DNA of 64,000 nt. Origin: Methylobacter luteus IMV-B-3098 (GTDB lineage Bacteria; Pseudomonadota; Gammaproteobacteria; Methylococcales; Methylomonadaceae). The notes beneath the pieces were generated by a model. That model searched no databases, was not told the DNA's origin, and saw only the letters and a program-made list of their open reading frames with translations. The stretch spans positions 1,431,072 through 1,495,071 of the forward strand of contig NZ_KE386569.1 of the NCBI RefSeq assembly GCF_000427625.1, written 5' to 3'. Of the stretch, positions 44,778-56,800 are shown piece after piece. The position numbers and the translations under genes were made by a program. Positions within the stretch are counted from its first letter, which is position 1, and every line of letters begins with the position of its first letter.

Positions 44778-45743
44778 TTATTTTGCCCGGCCGGCAAAAC
44801 CCGCCGCCAGCAAAGGAATCTTATAGGCCGCGCCGCGCCCTACCACATAAAGCGTTTTCTTATCCTTGCCGGCAAAAGCCAGGTTCTGCGGCTTTTTAGG
44901 CAGGGAGATAACGCCTAACGCTTCACCTTTGTTGCTGAAAACTTCGATGCCGGCATTGGACGCGACATACACCCTGCCCTCGGCATCGACAGCCAGACCG
45001 TCCGCACCGCTGGACCAAACGTTTTCGGTGTTTTTCCAGCCTTCCAGCTTGGCGAAATTTCGCCTGTTCTGGACTGAGCCGTCGGCGGCGATGTCATAGG
45101 CGAGAACGTGCTCGCCCAGGGTATTCGTCACGTAAAGCACTTTTTCGTCAGGGCTGAGCTGAACGCCGTTCGGGCGCTCGATGTCGTTGGCGATGCGTTT
45201 CAGAGTGCCGTCGGGCGCGATGTGGAAAAGCCCCGGTTTTGAAGCCGGCGGGTTTGGATTTTCCTTGGTCGGACGCGTGCCGCTGTCGGTAAAGTAAAGG
45301 CTGCCGTTCCCGGCCAGAACCAGGTCATTGGGCCGCTGAAAAGGTTGCCCTTCGAAATTTTCGGCGAGATTCTTCTCCTGCCCCTGCGGATAAATGACGC
45401 CTACCCTTGGATTGGCGACCTGCACGGCGATCAGTTCGCCTTTCGCATTGACGCCAAGGCCGTTGGCGCCGTTCGTGTTTTCCAGATACGTCGAAACGGT
45501 ATTGTCAGGCCCGATGCGCACAATACGTTTGGCATTGGTTTCGGTGAACAGTAGACTGCCGTCCACCAGGCCGACAGGCCCTTCCGTGCCGTTGAATCCG
45601 TCCTTGATCAACTCGATGACGACGCCGCCGGCAGACACGCCCGGAATTGCCGGGGTGACAGGGTCGTCAGCCTGAACCGAGGCGCTAAAGGCAATCGTGC
45701 TAATAAGCGGGACTAGCTTGTTAAGTATTTTTTTGGGTAACAT
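44778..45743 (-). CDS. SMP-30/gluconolactonase-like beta-propeller, exported
   Basis: 321 residues with a signal peptide (MLPKKILNKLVPLISTIAFS) and a six-bladed propeller of the SMP-30/strictosidine-synthase group. Family markers are FNGTEGPVGLVDGSLLFTET, the RPNDLVLAGNGSLYFTDSGT metal-site region and NGVQLSPDEKVLYVTNT, followed by GADGLAVDAEGRVYVAS. It probably hydrolyses a lactone in the periplasm. It lies 132 bp downstream of the TonB-dependent receptor on the same strand; with the dienelactone hydrolase this suggests processing of an imported ester or lactone compound, which is inference. Confidence 0.88.
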   Translation of the reverse strand: MLPKKILNKLVPLISTIAFSASVQADDPVTPAIPGVSAGGVVIELIKDGFNGTEGPVGLVDGSLLFTETNAKRIVRIGPDNTVSTYLENTNGANGLGVNAKGELIAVQVANPRVGVIYPQGQEKNLAENFEGQPFQRPNDLVLAGNGSLYFTDSGTRPTKENPNPPASKPGLFHIAPDGTLKRIANDIERPNGVQLSPDEKVLYVTNTLGEHVLAYDIAADGSVQNRRNFAKLEGWKNTENVWSSGADGLAVDAEGRVYVASNAGIEVFSNKGEALGVISLPKKPQNLAFAGKDKKTLYVVGRGAAYKIPLLAAGFAGRAK

Positions 45744-45875
45744 TTTTCATCTCCGAATGCGTATAAAATTATTGAATTCAATTTTTTCATTTCCTGGCAC
45801 AGGCTTAATATTGGATATACACCTATCAAATCCAGATATTCCTGCCACCACCAATGAACGAATCATTCAAATTAT

Positions 45876-48824
45876 TTAAAAACTACTGCTAACCCTTACG
45901 CCAAACCACTGCGGCCAATTTGGCTGCCAAGTATTCCAAGTTCTGGCAATGGGTTCTTGATTGTTAAAAACATTCTTTCCGACTACTGATACATCAAGCA
46001 GTTTGTCAACACGACCAATACCAATAGAAAAATCCGTAGTGGTATTGGCTTTAATGACACCGTATGTTGATAATGAGTTATCCGAGTTAAATGCGCTGGT
46101 ATAAGTAGTGGTAAAACTGGTATGGAATTCAGCTTTATCAAAACCTACCCTGGCCAGTGGATAACGAACTTCCGGGCTGATACTGAATGTAAATTGAGCG
46201 GAACCGGGAAGATTTTCGCCCGTTGCGTCGTATGACACCGGCGCGCCAGGATATCGCAGCTCAACCGGTGTTACGGCGTTGGTAAAATCGGTATAAACCG
46301 CATCATTCCAGGCTCCGGAAAAATTAATCGCGGTATAGGGAAGTCCGGTATAAGAACCATCGATTTCCACGCCCATAATTCGAACGCCTTCCGCATTGCC
46401 GCTGCCAGAGATGAATACAGGATCGGCATTGGGATTCGTTTGACGATCTATGTTGGTAGTGAATTCGTCAAATACCAACGCCGGTTGCTGATAATCCTCT
46501 ATATCCATCCAAAAGAAATCGGCATGCAAGGCCAGTGTGTCGTCGAATAGATTTGATTTGAAACCTATCTCGTAGGCATTGGTGGTCTCTTCTTTAATTT
46601 TCTGAATTGCGCCATTCGGGACATCAAGGAACCCTGGCTTTTGGCTAAACCGCCAGGACACATAACCCGTCAGATCTTTATTGAATTTATAACTCGGACT
46701 TACGAGGAAGGTAGGCTGGATATCTTCAATGACTCCATTTTGATAACCCCAAAGATTGCCTATACGTCCATTACGAATGGATTTTGCCGCACCAATCTGG
46801 CTTTTTTGCGCATCAGTCAGATCCGCGTAATTTTGCTGATTAAAATATTTAAGTGCCGCCGCGTTAGCTACTGCAACCTGTTTGGGATCCGCTAGCGCAC
46901 TCTCGGGCATAACGCCTGCATTGTTTGTCTCAAAACCGCCTAATTCGACTCCATTTACGGCAGCCCTATTCAAGAGTGAACCATTTCCGCTATCGGTTAA
47001 GACTTGGTTGGTTGATAGTTTGCGTTTTTCGTAATTGACCCGAGCGCCGGTCGTGATGTTAAAAGCATCGTTTACATGCCATTCCGCTTGTCCGAACAGT
47101 CCCACGGAATCATTTTCTATATTACGATTACGCCATCTGATCACACCATCGACAGAATCCGACATCAATTGTCTGCCGTTGTTATCGGCATCCAGCACAC
47201 CGTATTGGCTATTACTTGCGTACCAGGCGCCTGCGTCCTTGCCATAAGAAGCCCAGTTGTTGTACTGCATATCGCGTTTCAGGTAGAGCGCGCCAGCTTG
47301 ATAATCGACCAGATCTTCATAATGCGAACCGACTCGAAATTCCTGGGTAAAATGCAATAATTCAGGTACATGTCCGCCAGTAAATCCGCCTCTGTTGACA
47401 TCGAAAGGCGTACCTTCATCATTGGCGGCCCGGAATTCAAAATCTCTGAGCGAGGTAATCGAGGACAGTTTGAAATCGCCTACATGCCAATTAAGGTCAA
47501 TCAATCCACCTTTACTGGCCGTTTGAATGGGCTGGCTACTGTCCTGATCAAAGGCGCCGGTGCGAAAGTAATTGGCAAGGGTATAATTTGGCTTGGCATC
47601 CCTGAACCAACGCCTGCTTGACCGTGTCTCAAATGACGAATTCAAGGACGTATTAGGCGTACCGTTGGCAAATTGACGCGGCAGTGGCGTGAAAAAATCA
47701 TTGCCATTAAATGACTCATCCTGTTGAACATTCGCGTCAAAGCTGATACGGGCATTGAAATCTTCGGTTGGCGTAAACAACAGCTGGAGCCGGCCCGCCG
47801 CACGATCTCTGTTGTACCAGGTCTGGCGCGGATTCGATACATTTTCGTACGCCCCATCGGCTTTGTTGACGTGAATAGCGCCCCGCCAGGCCAATAAATT
47901 GTCAATCACGGTGCCGCCGCCGGCCGCATCGGCAATGTACGTATCATAATCGCCATAGGTCAAAGAAAAATTGGCGTCTGGCGTAAAAGACGGATGTCTG
48001 GGCGTAATCGCAATTCTGCCCATGTTAAAATTTTTGCCAAAATCGGTACCGGTAGGTCCTCGATCCACCTGCACATAAGCTAAGTCGTATTGATCAAAAC
48101 TTGTCAGCGGATTGTATACATACGGCACGCCATCGAAGACGGTTCCAATACTGGGGTCCATGGCATCGACCAAACCCTGTTTTCCCAAGCCCCGTAGCGA
48201 TAAACTGCTGGTGCGGGCATTGCCTGGGTCGAATTTGACGTTACCTGAGCGTTTTAGAATGCCTTCCATGTCGAATGCTAGTTCCCGCGACAATTCCTGT
48301 CCTGTCCGCACCGAGGTGGAAGTCGGAACGTCTTTTAGTTTTTTAAGCCGCGGCTGCGCGCGCACCACGACTTCGCCAAGGTCTTCAGTCTTGTTTTCTT
48401 CAACAGCCGCTTCTTCTGCAAGTGTTTCTTCAGCAGTCTGAGGTTTGGCCAAGGTATCTTCAATGACTGGAGCCTCCTCAACCTTCATAGTTTTTTTAAG
48501 AGATTGGTTCTCCCTCCTCGCCGCTTCCAACTCTTGCCTCAACCGGGCATTCTCGGTCGCAAGGTCCTGATCATCGGCGAACGCATAATCAGGCGTGAAT
48601 AAAAATGTTCCGGCAATAATGATTGCCGCGCCGCTTAACAGTTTGTATTTGTTGGTATTCCCGGCTATTTTTGTTGTGTGGCCTTGCGAGGCTTGTGAAT
48701 CTTCAATTGAAATTGTCTTATCTAAGTTACCGTATGCTATCAGCAACATTAGTTCCTCGTTCAACAACGCCAGCTCATCATTGTTTTCCGACTGTCGCCA
48801 ATCACTATTACTACTCATTGTCAC
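45876..48824 (-). CDS. TonB-dependent outer-membrane receptor with long N-terminal extension
   Basis: 982-residue TonB-dependent transporter. The start is GTG 48824 (ATG two codons later). Its plug domain begins near LKDVPTSTSVRTGQEL and includes SSLSLRGLGKQGLVDAMD; the barrel ends WFGVRVSSSF with a C-terminal Phe. A TonB-box-like EVVVRA sits near residue 151. Oddly, the hydrophobic signal (~62-84, ending YAFADD) is preceded by about 60 polar residues and followed by a coiled coil (ATENARLRQELEAARRENQSL, ~89-110) and a Glu-rich linker. Ligand unknown. It is immediately downstream of tonB, exbB and exbD on the same strand. Confidence 0.88.
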   Translation of the reverse strand: MTMSSNSDWRQSENNDELALLNEELMLLIAYGNLDKTISIEDSQASQGHTTKIAGNTNKYKLLSGAAIIIAGTFLFTPDYAFADDQDLATENARLRQELEAARRENQSLKKTMKVEEAPVIEDTLAKPQTAEETLAEEAAVEENKTEDLGEVVVRAQPRLKKLKDVPTSTSVRTGQELSRELAFDMEGILKRSGNVKFDPGNARTSSLSLRGLGKQGLVDAMDPSIGTVFDGVPYVYNPLTSFDQYDLAYVQVDRGPTGTDFGKNFNMGRIAITPRHPSFTPDANFSLTYGDYDTYIADAAGGGTVIDNLLAWRGAIHVNKADGAYENVSNPRQTWYNRDRAAGRLQLLFTPTEDFNARISFDANVQQDESFNGNDFFTPLPRQFANGTPNTSLNSSFETRSSRRWFRDAKPNYTLANYFRTGAFDQDSSQPIQTASKGGLIDLNWHVGDFKLSSITSLRDFEFRAANDEGTPFDVNRGGFTGGHVPELLHFTQEFRVGSHYEDLVDYQAGALYLKRDMQYNNWASYGKDAGAWYASNSQYGVLDADNNGRQLMSDSVDGVIRWRNRNIENDSVGLFGQAEWHVNDAFNITTGARVNYEKRKLSTNQVLTDSGNGSLLNRAAVNGVELGGFETNNAGVMPESALADPKQVAVANAAALKYFNQQNYADLTDAQKSQIGAAKSIRNGRIGNLWGYQNGVIEDIQPTFLVSPSYKFNKDLTGYVSWRFSQKPGFLDVPNGAIQKIKEETTNAYEIGFKSNLFDDTLALHADFFWMDIEDYQQPALVFDEFTTNIDRQTNPNADPVFISGSGNAEGVRIMGVEIDGSYTGLPYTAINFSGAWNDAVYTDFTNAVTPVELRYPGAPVSYDATGENLPGSAQFTFSISPEVRYPLARVGFDKAEFHTSFTTTYTSAFNSDNSLSTYGVIKANTTTDFSIGIGRVDKLLDVSVVGKNVFNNQEPIARTWNTWQPNWPQWFGVRVSSSF

Positions 48825-48907
48825 TACTCATTAATAATTATTCTTAAAATTTGCGAATTTCCCGGCAGTTGACGGGCATTCAATTTACTCGGGGCCGAGC
48901 GTCCCTG

Positions 48908-48928
48908 AACCGGCCCGGAGGGCCGGTT
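48908..48928. terminator. Hairpin after exbD
   Basis: Perfect 9-bp stem AACCGGCCC / GGGCCGGTT with a 3-base loop, 30 bp beyond the exbD stop on the minus strand. No U-tract follows, so it may attenuate rather than end transcription before the receptor gene. Confidence 0.5.
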
Positions 48929-48957
48929 TAACCGCTTCCCACTCAATGATTGATTTA

Positions 48958-49367
48958 TTATTTGGCGATGGTCAGAACCGACAGCTTGGCGATTCCGGCC
49001 CGCTCTATGGATGACATCACCTTGGCCACGATCCCGTATTGCACGGCATCGTCCGCGTTCAGATTGAGCGCTATTTCAGGATCGGCGGCCTTGCGCGTTT
49101 TCAGTTCGTTTTCGAAGGATTCCAGCGGAATTTCGGTCTTGTCGATAAACACTTTCCCCTGCGCATCCACGCTCACATAGACCGCCTCTTTCTCCTCGGG
49201 CGGCGCCGTTTCGGCGGTTTCCGGCAAATTGACATGGATGGCGTTGGTCAGCAAAGGCGCGGTCACGATGAACACCACCAGCAGCACCAGCATCACGTCG
49301 ACCAGCGGCGTGACGTTAATTTCCCCCATGACATCATCGCCGCCATCATCTTTCGTATTAAAGGCCA

Positions 49368-49368
<1 letters not shown>
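48958..49368 (-). CDS. exbD: ExbD-family proton-channel subunit
   Basis: 136-residue protein with the ExbD/TolR plan: a short cytoplasmic start, one helix VDVMLVLLVVFIVTAPLL carrying the essential Asp (INVTPLVDVM, Asp near residue 24), and a periplasmic domain. It couples proton flow to TonB with ExbB. Its ATG overlaps the exbB stop (TGATG), implying translational coupling. Confidence 0.94.
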
Positions 49369-50342
<974 letters not shown>

Positions 50343-50352
50343 TAATGAATCC

Positions 50353-51192
50353 TCAACTCAAATTAAAGGTGATTGGAACTGTTACCCAGCCTGCGATCGG
50401 CGTATCGCCTCGCTTTGCCGGGACAAAAGACCATTTTTTAACCGTACTGACGGCAGCATCGTCCAGCACCTTCTTGCCGCTGGACTTTATGACGGAGATG
50501 TTGTCCGGTTTGCCGTCGGGCTTAACGTGCACTTTCATCAGCACACGCCCTTCCCAGCCCCGATCCATGGCGATCTCGGGATATTCCGGGGCCGGGTTAT
50601 TCAGGTAATCGGCGCCCGCGTGCGGCTGCGTCACCTTCTCCTCGACTGGCGGCGCAGGCGGAGCCGTTACAGGAGCCGAACTGACCGGCGCGCTATTGTC
50701 GGTTATGGTCGGTTGCGGCGTTGGCTCAACGATTTCCTCGACCGGTTTAGGCTTGACCTTCGGCTTTTGCGGCTTAAGCGGCACAACTTTTTTCTGCGGC
50801 GGCTTGGGCTTTGCCTTGGGTGGCGGAGGGGGCGGCGGGGCGATGGGTTTCGGCTGCGGCTTGACCAGCGTGATTTGCACCTTTGGCGGAACCTTGGGCT
50901 CAATAATCTCTTCCTGCGCGAAATCCGCCCCTTTAAAGTGATCAACCAGCGTGGCATGGATGAAAATGGACAGCACGCCCACAACCAGATAATCGATAAG
51001 CTTCCGATCGCCTTTATCGGACTCGAACCTGAAACTGCCCAGAACAGTACCAGTCCCCGCATAGGGCGCAAATGAGGCATCGAATTCATTGGCGGCAGTT
51101 TTGAAAGGAAAAATACGCGCCAAATTGTTTGGAGAAGTTATTCCTGGTTCAACTTGCTGAAAGTTCATGACAGGGCGGTTCATACTGTTCAC
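50353..51192 (-). CDS. tonB: TonB energy-transducing protein
   Basis: 279 residues. A ~70-residue cytoplasmic start precedes the single anchor (LIDYLVVGVLSIFIHATLV, ~77-95), longer than usual. It is followed by a Pro/Lys-rich rod (KPQPKPIAPPPPPPPKAKP) and the C-terminal TonB domain with YPEIAMDRGWEGRVLMKVHV and GWVTVPITFNLS. It transmits proton-motive energy to outer-membrane receptors, most likely including the one encoded downstream. First gene of the operon; the promoter should lie in 51193-51500, where no Fur-like box was recognised by eye. Confidence 0.93.
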   Translation of the reverse strand: MNSMNRPVMNFQQVEPGITSPNNLARIFPFKTAANEFDASFAPYAGTGTVLGSFRFESDKGDRKLIDYLVVGVLSIFIHATLVDHFKGADFAQEEIIEPKVPPKVQITLVKPQPKPIAPPPPPPPKAKPKPPQKKVVPLKPQKPKVKPKPVEEIVEPTPQPTITDNSAPVSSAPVTAPPAPPVEEKVTQPHAGADYLNNPAPEYPEIAMDRGWEGRVLMKVHVKPDGKPDNISVIKSSGKKVLDDAAVSTVKKWSFVPAKRGDTPIAGWVTVPITFNLS

Positions 51193-51497
51193 TCAGTTCC
51201 TTGAAAGACACGGGATCTGTGCCAATTCATTAGTAATGTAATTGCAAACGAGGCCACGCCTTGGGCGGACTGGTCTCAATCGACTTCTAAACTGCCTAAT
51301 CACAAACCGTGCCATATCCGCCGCAACCTGAACGCGGTTAGTCACAAAACCAATGAATTCAATAGCTTCAAAAACAAACACCCGGCCCGGCCGGCTCGTC
51401 AACCACGGGTTTGGTTATCTGCCTTGCTGCACTCTCAGCAGCAAGCTGTTTATCGAGTGCTGCCTCAGCAACAGGCCGGAGTTTGGGAAATAAAGTC
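51193..51497. other. Intergenic region upstream of tonB
   Basis: About 300 bp upstream of the tonB start with no supported gene; it should contain the tonB-exbBD promoter. Confidence 0.4.
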
Positions 51498-51519
51498 GTA
51501 GGGTACGCATTGCGTACAT
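51498..51519 (+). repeat. Repeat B half-copy
   Basis: Only the left arm GTAGGGTACGCATTGCGTAC is present; the complementary arm is missing and the methyltransferase remnant begins nearby. Confidence 0.75.
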
Positions 51520-51544
51520 TTCGGAATCGCAGAGCCGGCAACTT

Positions 51545-51961
51545 TTGAAGATGTCCGGCCACTGGTTCGACCGATTGAAGTGGAGTTTCTCTGGTGAGAC
51601 CCATTATCAAACCATGAATGGCCTGTTCGGCAACACGTTAAAGCCCTACTCGCAACTGAAAGCCGAATACAAAACCATCAAAGAGCAGCGCCGCCACTTT
51701 GCCGTTACCAAGCACGTGCCCTACGCCAACGTCCGGGACTTCAAGACCGTGCAGTGGTATCCGGGTAAACATCCCTGCGAGAAACCGCTGGATCTGATGC
51801 GGCACATTATCGAAGCCAGCTCCAGGCGTGGTGATGTGGTTCTGGATACTTTTACCGGCAGCGGATCCATGGCGATCGCCTGCCGGGAGTTAGGCCGGGC
51901 GTTTCATGGATGTGAAATGGGTGAAATAGAGTTTAAGGGAGCTGTAGAGCGATTGTCCTAA
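51545..51961 (+). pseudogene. DNA methyltransferase remnant, C-terminal part
   Basis: About 138 residues matching the end of a DNA (N6-adenine/N4-cytosine) methyltransferase of the beta arrangement. HPCEKPLDLMRHIIEASSRRGDVVLD is followed by the SAM-binding motif TFTGSGSMAIACRELGR. The catalytic (D/N)PPY motif and target-recognition region, which come first in this class, are absent, so the fragment cannot be active. It has no good start (TTG at 51545) and begins just beside a broken repeat B copy. It is a likely leftover of a phage or restriction cluster. Confidence 0.75.
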
Positions 51962-52433
51962 CGAAGTTTAAGCGCACCTTAACGCTAATTTTTTACGACC
52001 GTCTTAGTTCGACCCCTAGCTGCCCGTCATCGCGTAAATAGACCGTCCGCTTTTAGCTTCACAGCGGACAGCCAGTTGAAAAACAGTAGGCATACAATAA
52101 AAACCAACCCATCCAACTAGTGCCAACACGGGGGTAATTTATAGTTGTCAGATTATCCTCGAATAAATTTCAAATCGCTTGTAACGAAATCGCCCCTTCT
52201 TCCGACTGATAAGCCAGGAAGGCAATAAATGCTTTTCTAATCGTCCGTCAATTCAAACTACGCCTCTGATCCATATAAATTTGGCGAACTTAGAGACGGT
52301 GGGACATTGACGGATAAGAAATTAGAAGCCCTATGTGGCTTATGGCAATTATTCGAGGTAAATCTGAGTTATAACTAATAACCGTTGCATAGATTTACCT
52401 TCCATTTGTGGCCAGCCAGTAATAAACAATCTT
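51962..52433. other. Gene-free interval
   Basis: About 470 bp, AT-richer than the neighbours, between the convergent methyltransferase remnant and the outer-membrane factor gene. No repeat, RNA or gene was recognised. Confidence 0.4.
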
Positions 52434-53876
52434 CTAATCTTCAATAATTTTTGAGCCTTGATCCCAACCGCCTCCAAAAGCCCGATAGAGCGAAACAACA
52501 GCCACCTTAATTGCGGTGTCGGATTTGGTTTTTTCATCTGACAAAGTTAATTCATTTTTTTGTGCTTCCAACACCGACAGATAATCCCCAGCGCCTTGCT
52601 GATAGAGTAAATTCTTTTGTTTATATCCGGTATTGGCGGCAGTTTGGGCTTCTGAAAATTGGTGATATTGGATATCCGCAGTTCGATAAGCGACGTAGGC
52701 GTTTTCGACATCTTCCACAGCGAGCAGGAAAGACTTTTCATAATTCGTTGCGGCTTGCTTTAATCGGCTGTCGGCCGCGCTAATATAGGCTTCGATTCGT
52801 CCGGCATTGAAGATCGGCGCGGTCAATCCTGTACCGAGTGTGTAAATGCTTTCCGCGAGACTGGGAAAACCTCCCACAGCAATGGCGCCGTAACCTGCAC
52901 TGGCAGCAAGTTGTATTTTAGGGAATAAATCCGCACGGGCAGAACCTAATTTGGCGGCTGCCGTAGTGATCTCTGTTTTAGCCATTCTAAGATCAGGTCT
53001 TTGTACCAGCAAATCTGCAGGCAATAAGGTTGGCAAGACTGGCAAGTCGATAGGTTCACTTTTCATCTGACTTAATCTGGCTTCTAGTTTGCCTGGCGAT
53101 TCGCCCAGCAACACGCTCAAACGATGAATCAATGTCAATCTGGATTGAACAAGTCCTGACAATAGCGCTTCCGAACTTGCCAATAATGCAGTCTGGCTAG
53201 AGACATCGGAAGAATTAGCCAAACTTGCTTGTTTGAAGGCTTGCAATGCTCTCAGTTTTTCGCGGTTAACATCGATTATTCCCTTTTGGATTGTGATTCT
53301 TTTCTGCACCCCCCTCAGTTCCAAATAGTTGGTTGCGACCTGAGCCAATAGACCTACTTGAACGGCTCGTAATGCTTCTTCAGCACCTAACGCTTGGGCC
53401 AGTACAGCTTCCGAATCCAGGCGCCTACCGCCGAATAAATCAATTTCCCATCGTGCCGTCAATCCGCCGCTAATGACATCGCCCGTGGGTGTTATCAATT
53501 CAATGCCGCGGCTACCAGGAACACCAATTATCCGGTCTATTTTCTTTTCCCGGCCACCGGATGCAAACAAATCGACACTGGGATAAAGTGCAGATTTGGC
53601 AACCGTTGCCAAAGCCTTTACTTCCTTTATGCGTTCATCAGCAATTTTTAGATCATGGTTGGCTGACAATGCTTGTTTTATCAATCCGTTTAATAACGGA
53701 TCGTTGAAGCCTTGCCACCATTTTGCTAAATCCAGCTTGGATGATGCTGATTCAGGTTGGTTCTTCCAATGCGTCGGCGGCATAAGGCTTACCTGGTCGG
53801 AAACTCGGGTAGGTGTGCAACCGCTTAGCACGAAGAACAGGATGGTTACGGTGCTTATGATGTGGCGATTAGTCAT
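52434..53876 (-). CDS. RND efflux outer-membrane lipoprotein (OprM/NodT family)
   Basis: 480-residue outer-membrane factor. The lipobox is FVLSGC after a hydrophobic stretch (IISTVTILFFVLSGC). The body shows the family opening KLDLAKWWQGFNDPLLNGLI and two helical OEP repeats with the central LPVLPTLLPADLLVQRPDLRMAKTEI segment. It is the last gene of the MarR-SDR-adaptor-RND-channel series, 22 bp after the RND stop. Sequence and base composition differ from the other channel gene at 13.2 kb, so it is not a recent copy. Confidence 0.92.
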   Translation of the reverse strand: MTNRHIISTVTILFFVLSGCTPTRVSDQVSLMPPTHWKNQPESASSKLDLAKWWQGFNDPLLNGLIKQALSANHDLKIADERIKEVKALATVAKSALYPSVDLFASGGREKKIDRIIGVPGSRGIELITPTGDVISGGLTARWEIDLFGGRRLDSEAVLAQALGAEEALRAVQVGLLAQVATNYLELRGVQKRITIQKGIIDVNREKLRALQAFKQASLANSSDVSSQTALLASSEALLSGLVQSRLTLIHRLSVLLGESPGKLEARLSQMKSEPIDLPVLPTLLPADLLVQRPDLRMAKTEITTAAAKLGSARADLFPKIQLAASAGYGAIAVGGFPSLAESIYTLGTGLTAPIFNAGRIEAYISAADSRLKQAATNYEKSFLLAVEDVENAYVAYRTADIQYHQFSEAQTAANTGYKQKNLLYQQGAGDYLSVLEAQKNELTLSDEKTKSDTAIKVAVVSLYRAFGGGWDQGSKIIED

Positions 53877-53898
53877 GACATTTACCGGTTTAGCTCAT

Positions 53899-56800
53899 TC
53901 AGTTTAATTCTGTTGGCACAGGCTTAGGCGTTACCTTAAACCAGGCAGCGTACAGCGCGGGCAGAAAGAACACGGTCAGGATAGTGGCGACCGTTAGCCC
54001 GCCCATGATGGCGATGGCTTGAGGACCGAAGAAATCGTTACGGGATAGGGGGATCATGGCTAGGATAGCAGCGGCGGCGGTAAGCAAAATCGGACGAAAG
54101 CGCCTGACCGTGGATTCGACAATCGCGTTCCAGGTATCCAGTCCGGCTTTTTCATCCTGTTCGATCTGGTCGACCAAAATCACCGAATTCCGCATAATCA
54201 TCCCAGCCAGCGCGATAATGCCAAGCAGGGCAACAAATCCAAACGGCGCACCGAATAACATCAGGGCAAAGGCCGCCCCAATCACGCCCAAAGGCGCAGT
54301 CATAAAAACCAGGAAAGTACGCGACAGATTGTGCAGCTGCATCATCAACAACACCAAGGTGGCAATGACAACTAGCGGTATCCAGATCAAAATCGACTTT
54401 TGAGCAATCCAGGTATCTTCTTTGGCTGCGCCTGTTTCAATGGCATAACCTGCGGGCAACTGGGCTTTAATTTTTTCCAGTTCCGGTTCTATTTGTGCGG
54501 CAACATCGGGTGCCAATTTGCCATCCGCAACATCGGCACGTATTGAAATTGCCGGGTATCGGTTGCGCCGCCAGCGTATGCCGTCTTCGAAATCGATTTT
54601 ACTACTGACTAATTGCGCAAGAGGTACCCATTTTCCGGTTACTGTCGGGACGCTTATGCCAGGCAAGTCATCAACGGCTATTCGTAATGGATGTTCCGCC
54701 CGCCAGACAATATCGATCAATTTATCGTCCTCACGATACTGGCCGACCGGAATCCCTGAGTAATGAGCCTGCAAGGCTTGGGCAAGATTGCTTGTAGAAA
54801 CGCCGACAGCCCGTGCTTTGCTTTGATCGAGATCAAGGCGTATTGAAGGTATGTTCTCATGCCAGTCATCGTTGACATCAACCGTATAAGGATTGGCACG
54901 TACGACATCGGCGACGCGCTCAGCGATTTCCCTAACGGTTTGGGCATTATCCCCAAATACCCGAAACAGAATCGGATAATCCATTGGCGGCCCCACATTG
55001 AGGCGCATGACCCGGCCTCGTACCTCGGGAAAGTTTGTGGCGATAGCTTGCCGGATGCGCTGCATCACCTTTTCACGGGCAATATTATTTTTAGTCATGA
55101 CCACAAACTCCACCAGGTTGGTATTCGCCAATTGCTGCACAATCAACAGAAAAAACCGAGGCGTGCCACTTCCCAGATAGCTCGCATAGTGAACGACATC
55201 GGAATCTTTGGCCAGAAGCGCTTCCATGTGTTTGGCGACAATTTCGGTTTGTTCGAATGAACTGCCTTCCGGCGACCACAAATCGACTATTAGTTCAGGG
55301 CGGTTCGAAAGCGGGAAAAACTGTTGCGGTAGTTTAGTCAGAACCAGAACACCCGCACCGAACAATAACACCGTAGCCAATATCACCTTGTTGCGGTGCT
55401 TAAGGCAAACGATGATCCAGTTGCGTAGACGTCCATAGAAGACGGTATGATAGAGGTCGTGATGTTTGTCGGCACCTACTTGATTGGGTTTCAAGATCAA
55501 ATAACCCAAATAGGGCGTAAAAATGACTGCACCAAACCAGGATAGGATTAACGAGATACCGACGACTTGAAAAATGGCTACGGTATATTCTCCGGCGGAC
55601 GATTTAGCAAGCCCCACCGGAAGAAAGCCTGCCACAGTAATTAAGGTTCCGGTCAGCATGGGGAATGCCGTGGCACGATAGGCATAAGTTGCGGCTTGCA
55701 GACGATCCAGGCCTTCTTCCAGTTTTCTGGCCATCATTTCGATGGAGATCATGGCATCATCTACCAATAGTCCAAGCGCCAATATTAAAGCTCCCAGCGA
55801 AATACGATGGATTTCCATGCCTGCCAGCAACATAACCAACAAGGTGGCCGCTAGTACTAGCGGCACCGTCAATGCGACCACGGAACCGGTACGCAACCCC
55901 AGGCTCATAAAACTGACCAACAGGACTGCTGCCAAAGCCTCAAAAAATGTACGCAGGAATTCCCCGATGGCCGTATCGACAACCTGCGATTGGTCGGCCA
56001 CTTTTTCCACATCCACACCGATGGGCAGGTTATGCTCTATTTCTGCCAGTGCCTTATCCAAGGCTTTACCGAGTGCCAGGACATCGCCGCGCTTGTTCAT
56101 TGTTACGCCCAGCCCGATCACTTCTTTACCGTTAAAGCGCATCTTGAATTTCGCAGGCTCGTCGTAGCCTCGCCTGACGCGGGCGATGTCTTGTACCTTA
56201 AATGTACGACCATTGATTCGAAGCGGCATTTCGGCAATTTCATCGATTGATTTGAATTGGCCGGACAGACGAATCTTTAAATCTTGTCGCCCCGTCAAAA
56301 CGGTTCCGGCGGATACCAAGCTATTTTGGGCTTGAAGCACTTGCGCCACGGAAGCCACATCCAAGCCCAATGTGGCCAGATGTTTGTCGGAAAATTCAAT
56401 ATAGATTTTTTCATCCTGTACGCCGATCAAGTCAACTTTCTCGACATTTTTTACTCTTAGTATTTGCTGTCTTGCCTCTTCCACGACTTCTTTTAACTCG
56501 ACATAATTTAAGCCTTCGCCCGAAAAAGCGTAAAGCAGGCTGTAGGTGTCGCCGAACTCGTCGTTAAAGAACGGGCCAATCACCCCCGGTGGCAATGTAA
56601 GCTTGATGTCACCGATCTTCTTCCGAACCGAATACCAAAGCACCTGAATCTCTGATGGCGGAATATCTTCCCTTGCGTTAACAAAAATGACGGATTCGCC
56701 GGGCTTGGAATAGCTGCGAAGATAATCAAGATTGGGTAGTTCCTGGAGTTTTTTCTCCAGGTGATCGGTGACTTGCTCCTCGACTTCTTTGGCGGTTGCA

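Noticed and set aside
51193..51500. Fur box upstream of tonB
   Set aside because: No 19-bp GATAATGATAATCATTATC-like site with enough matches was found by eye.
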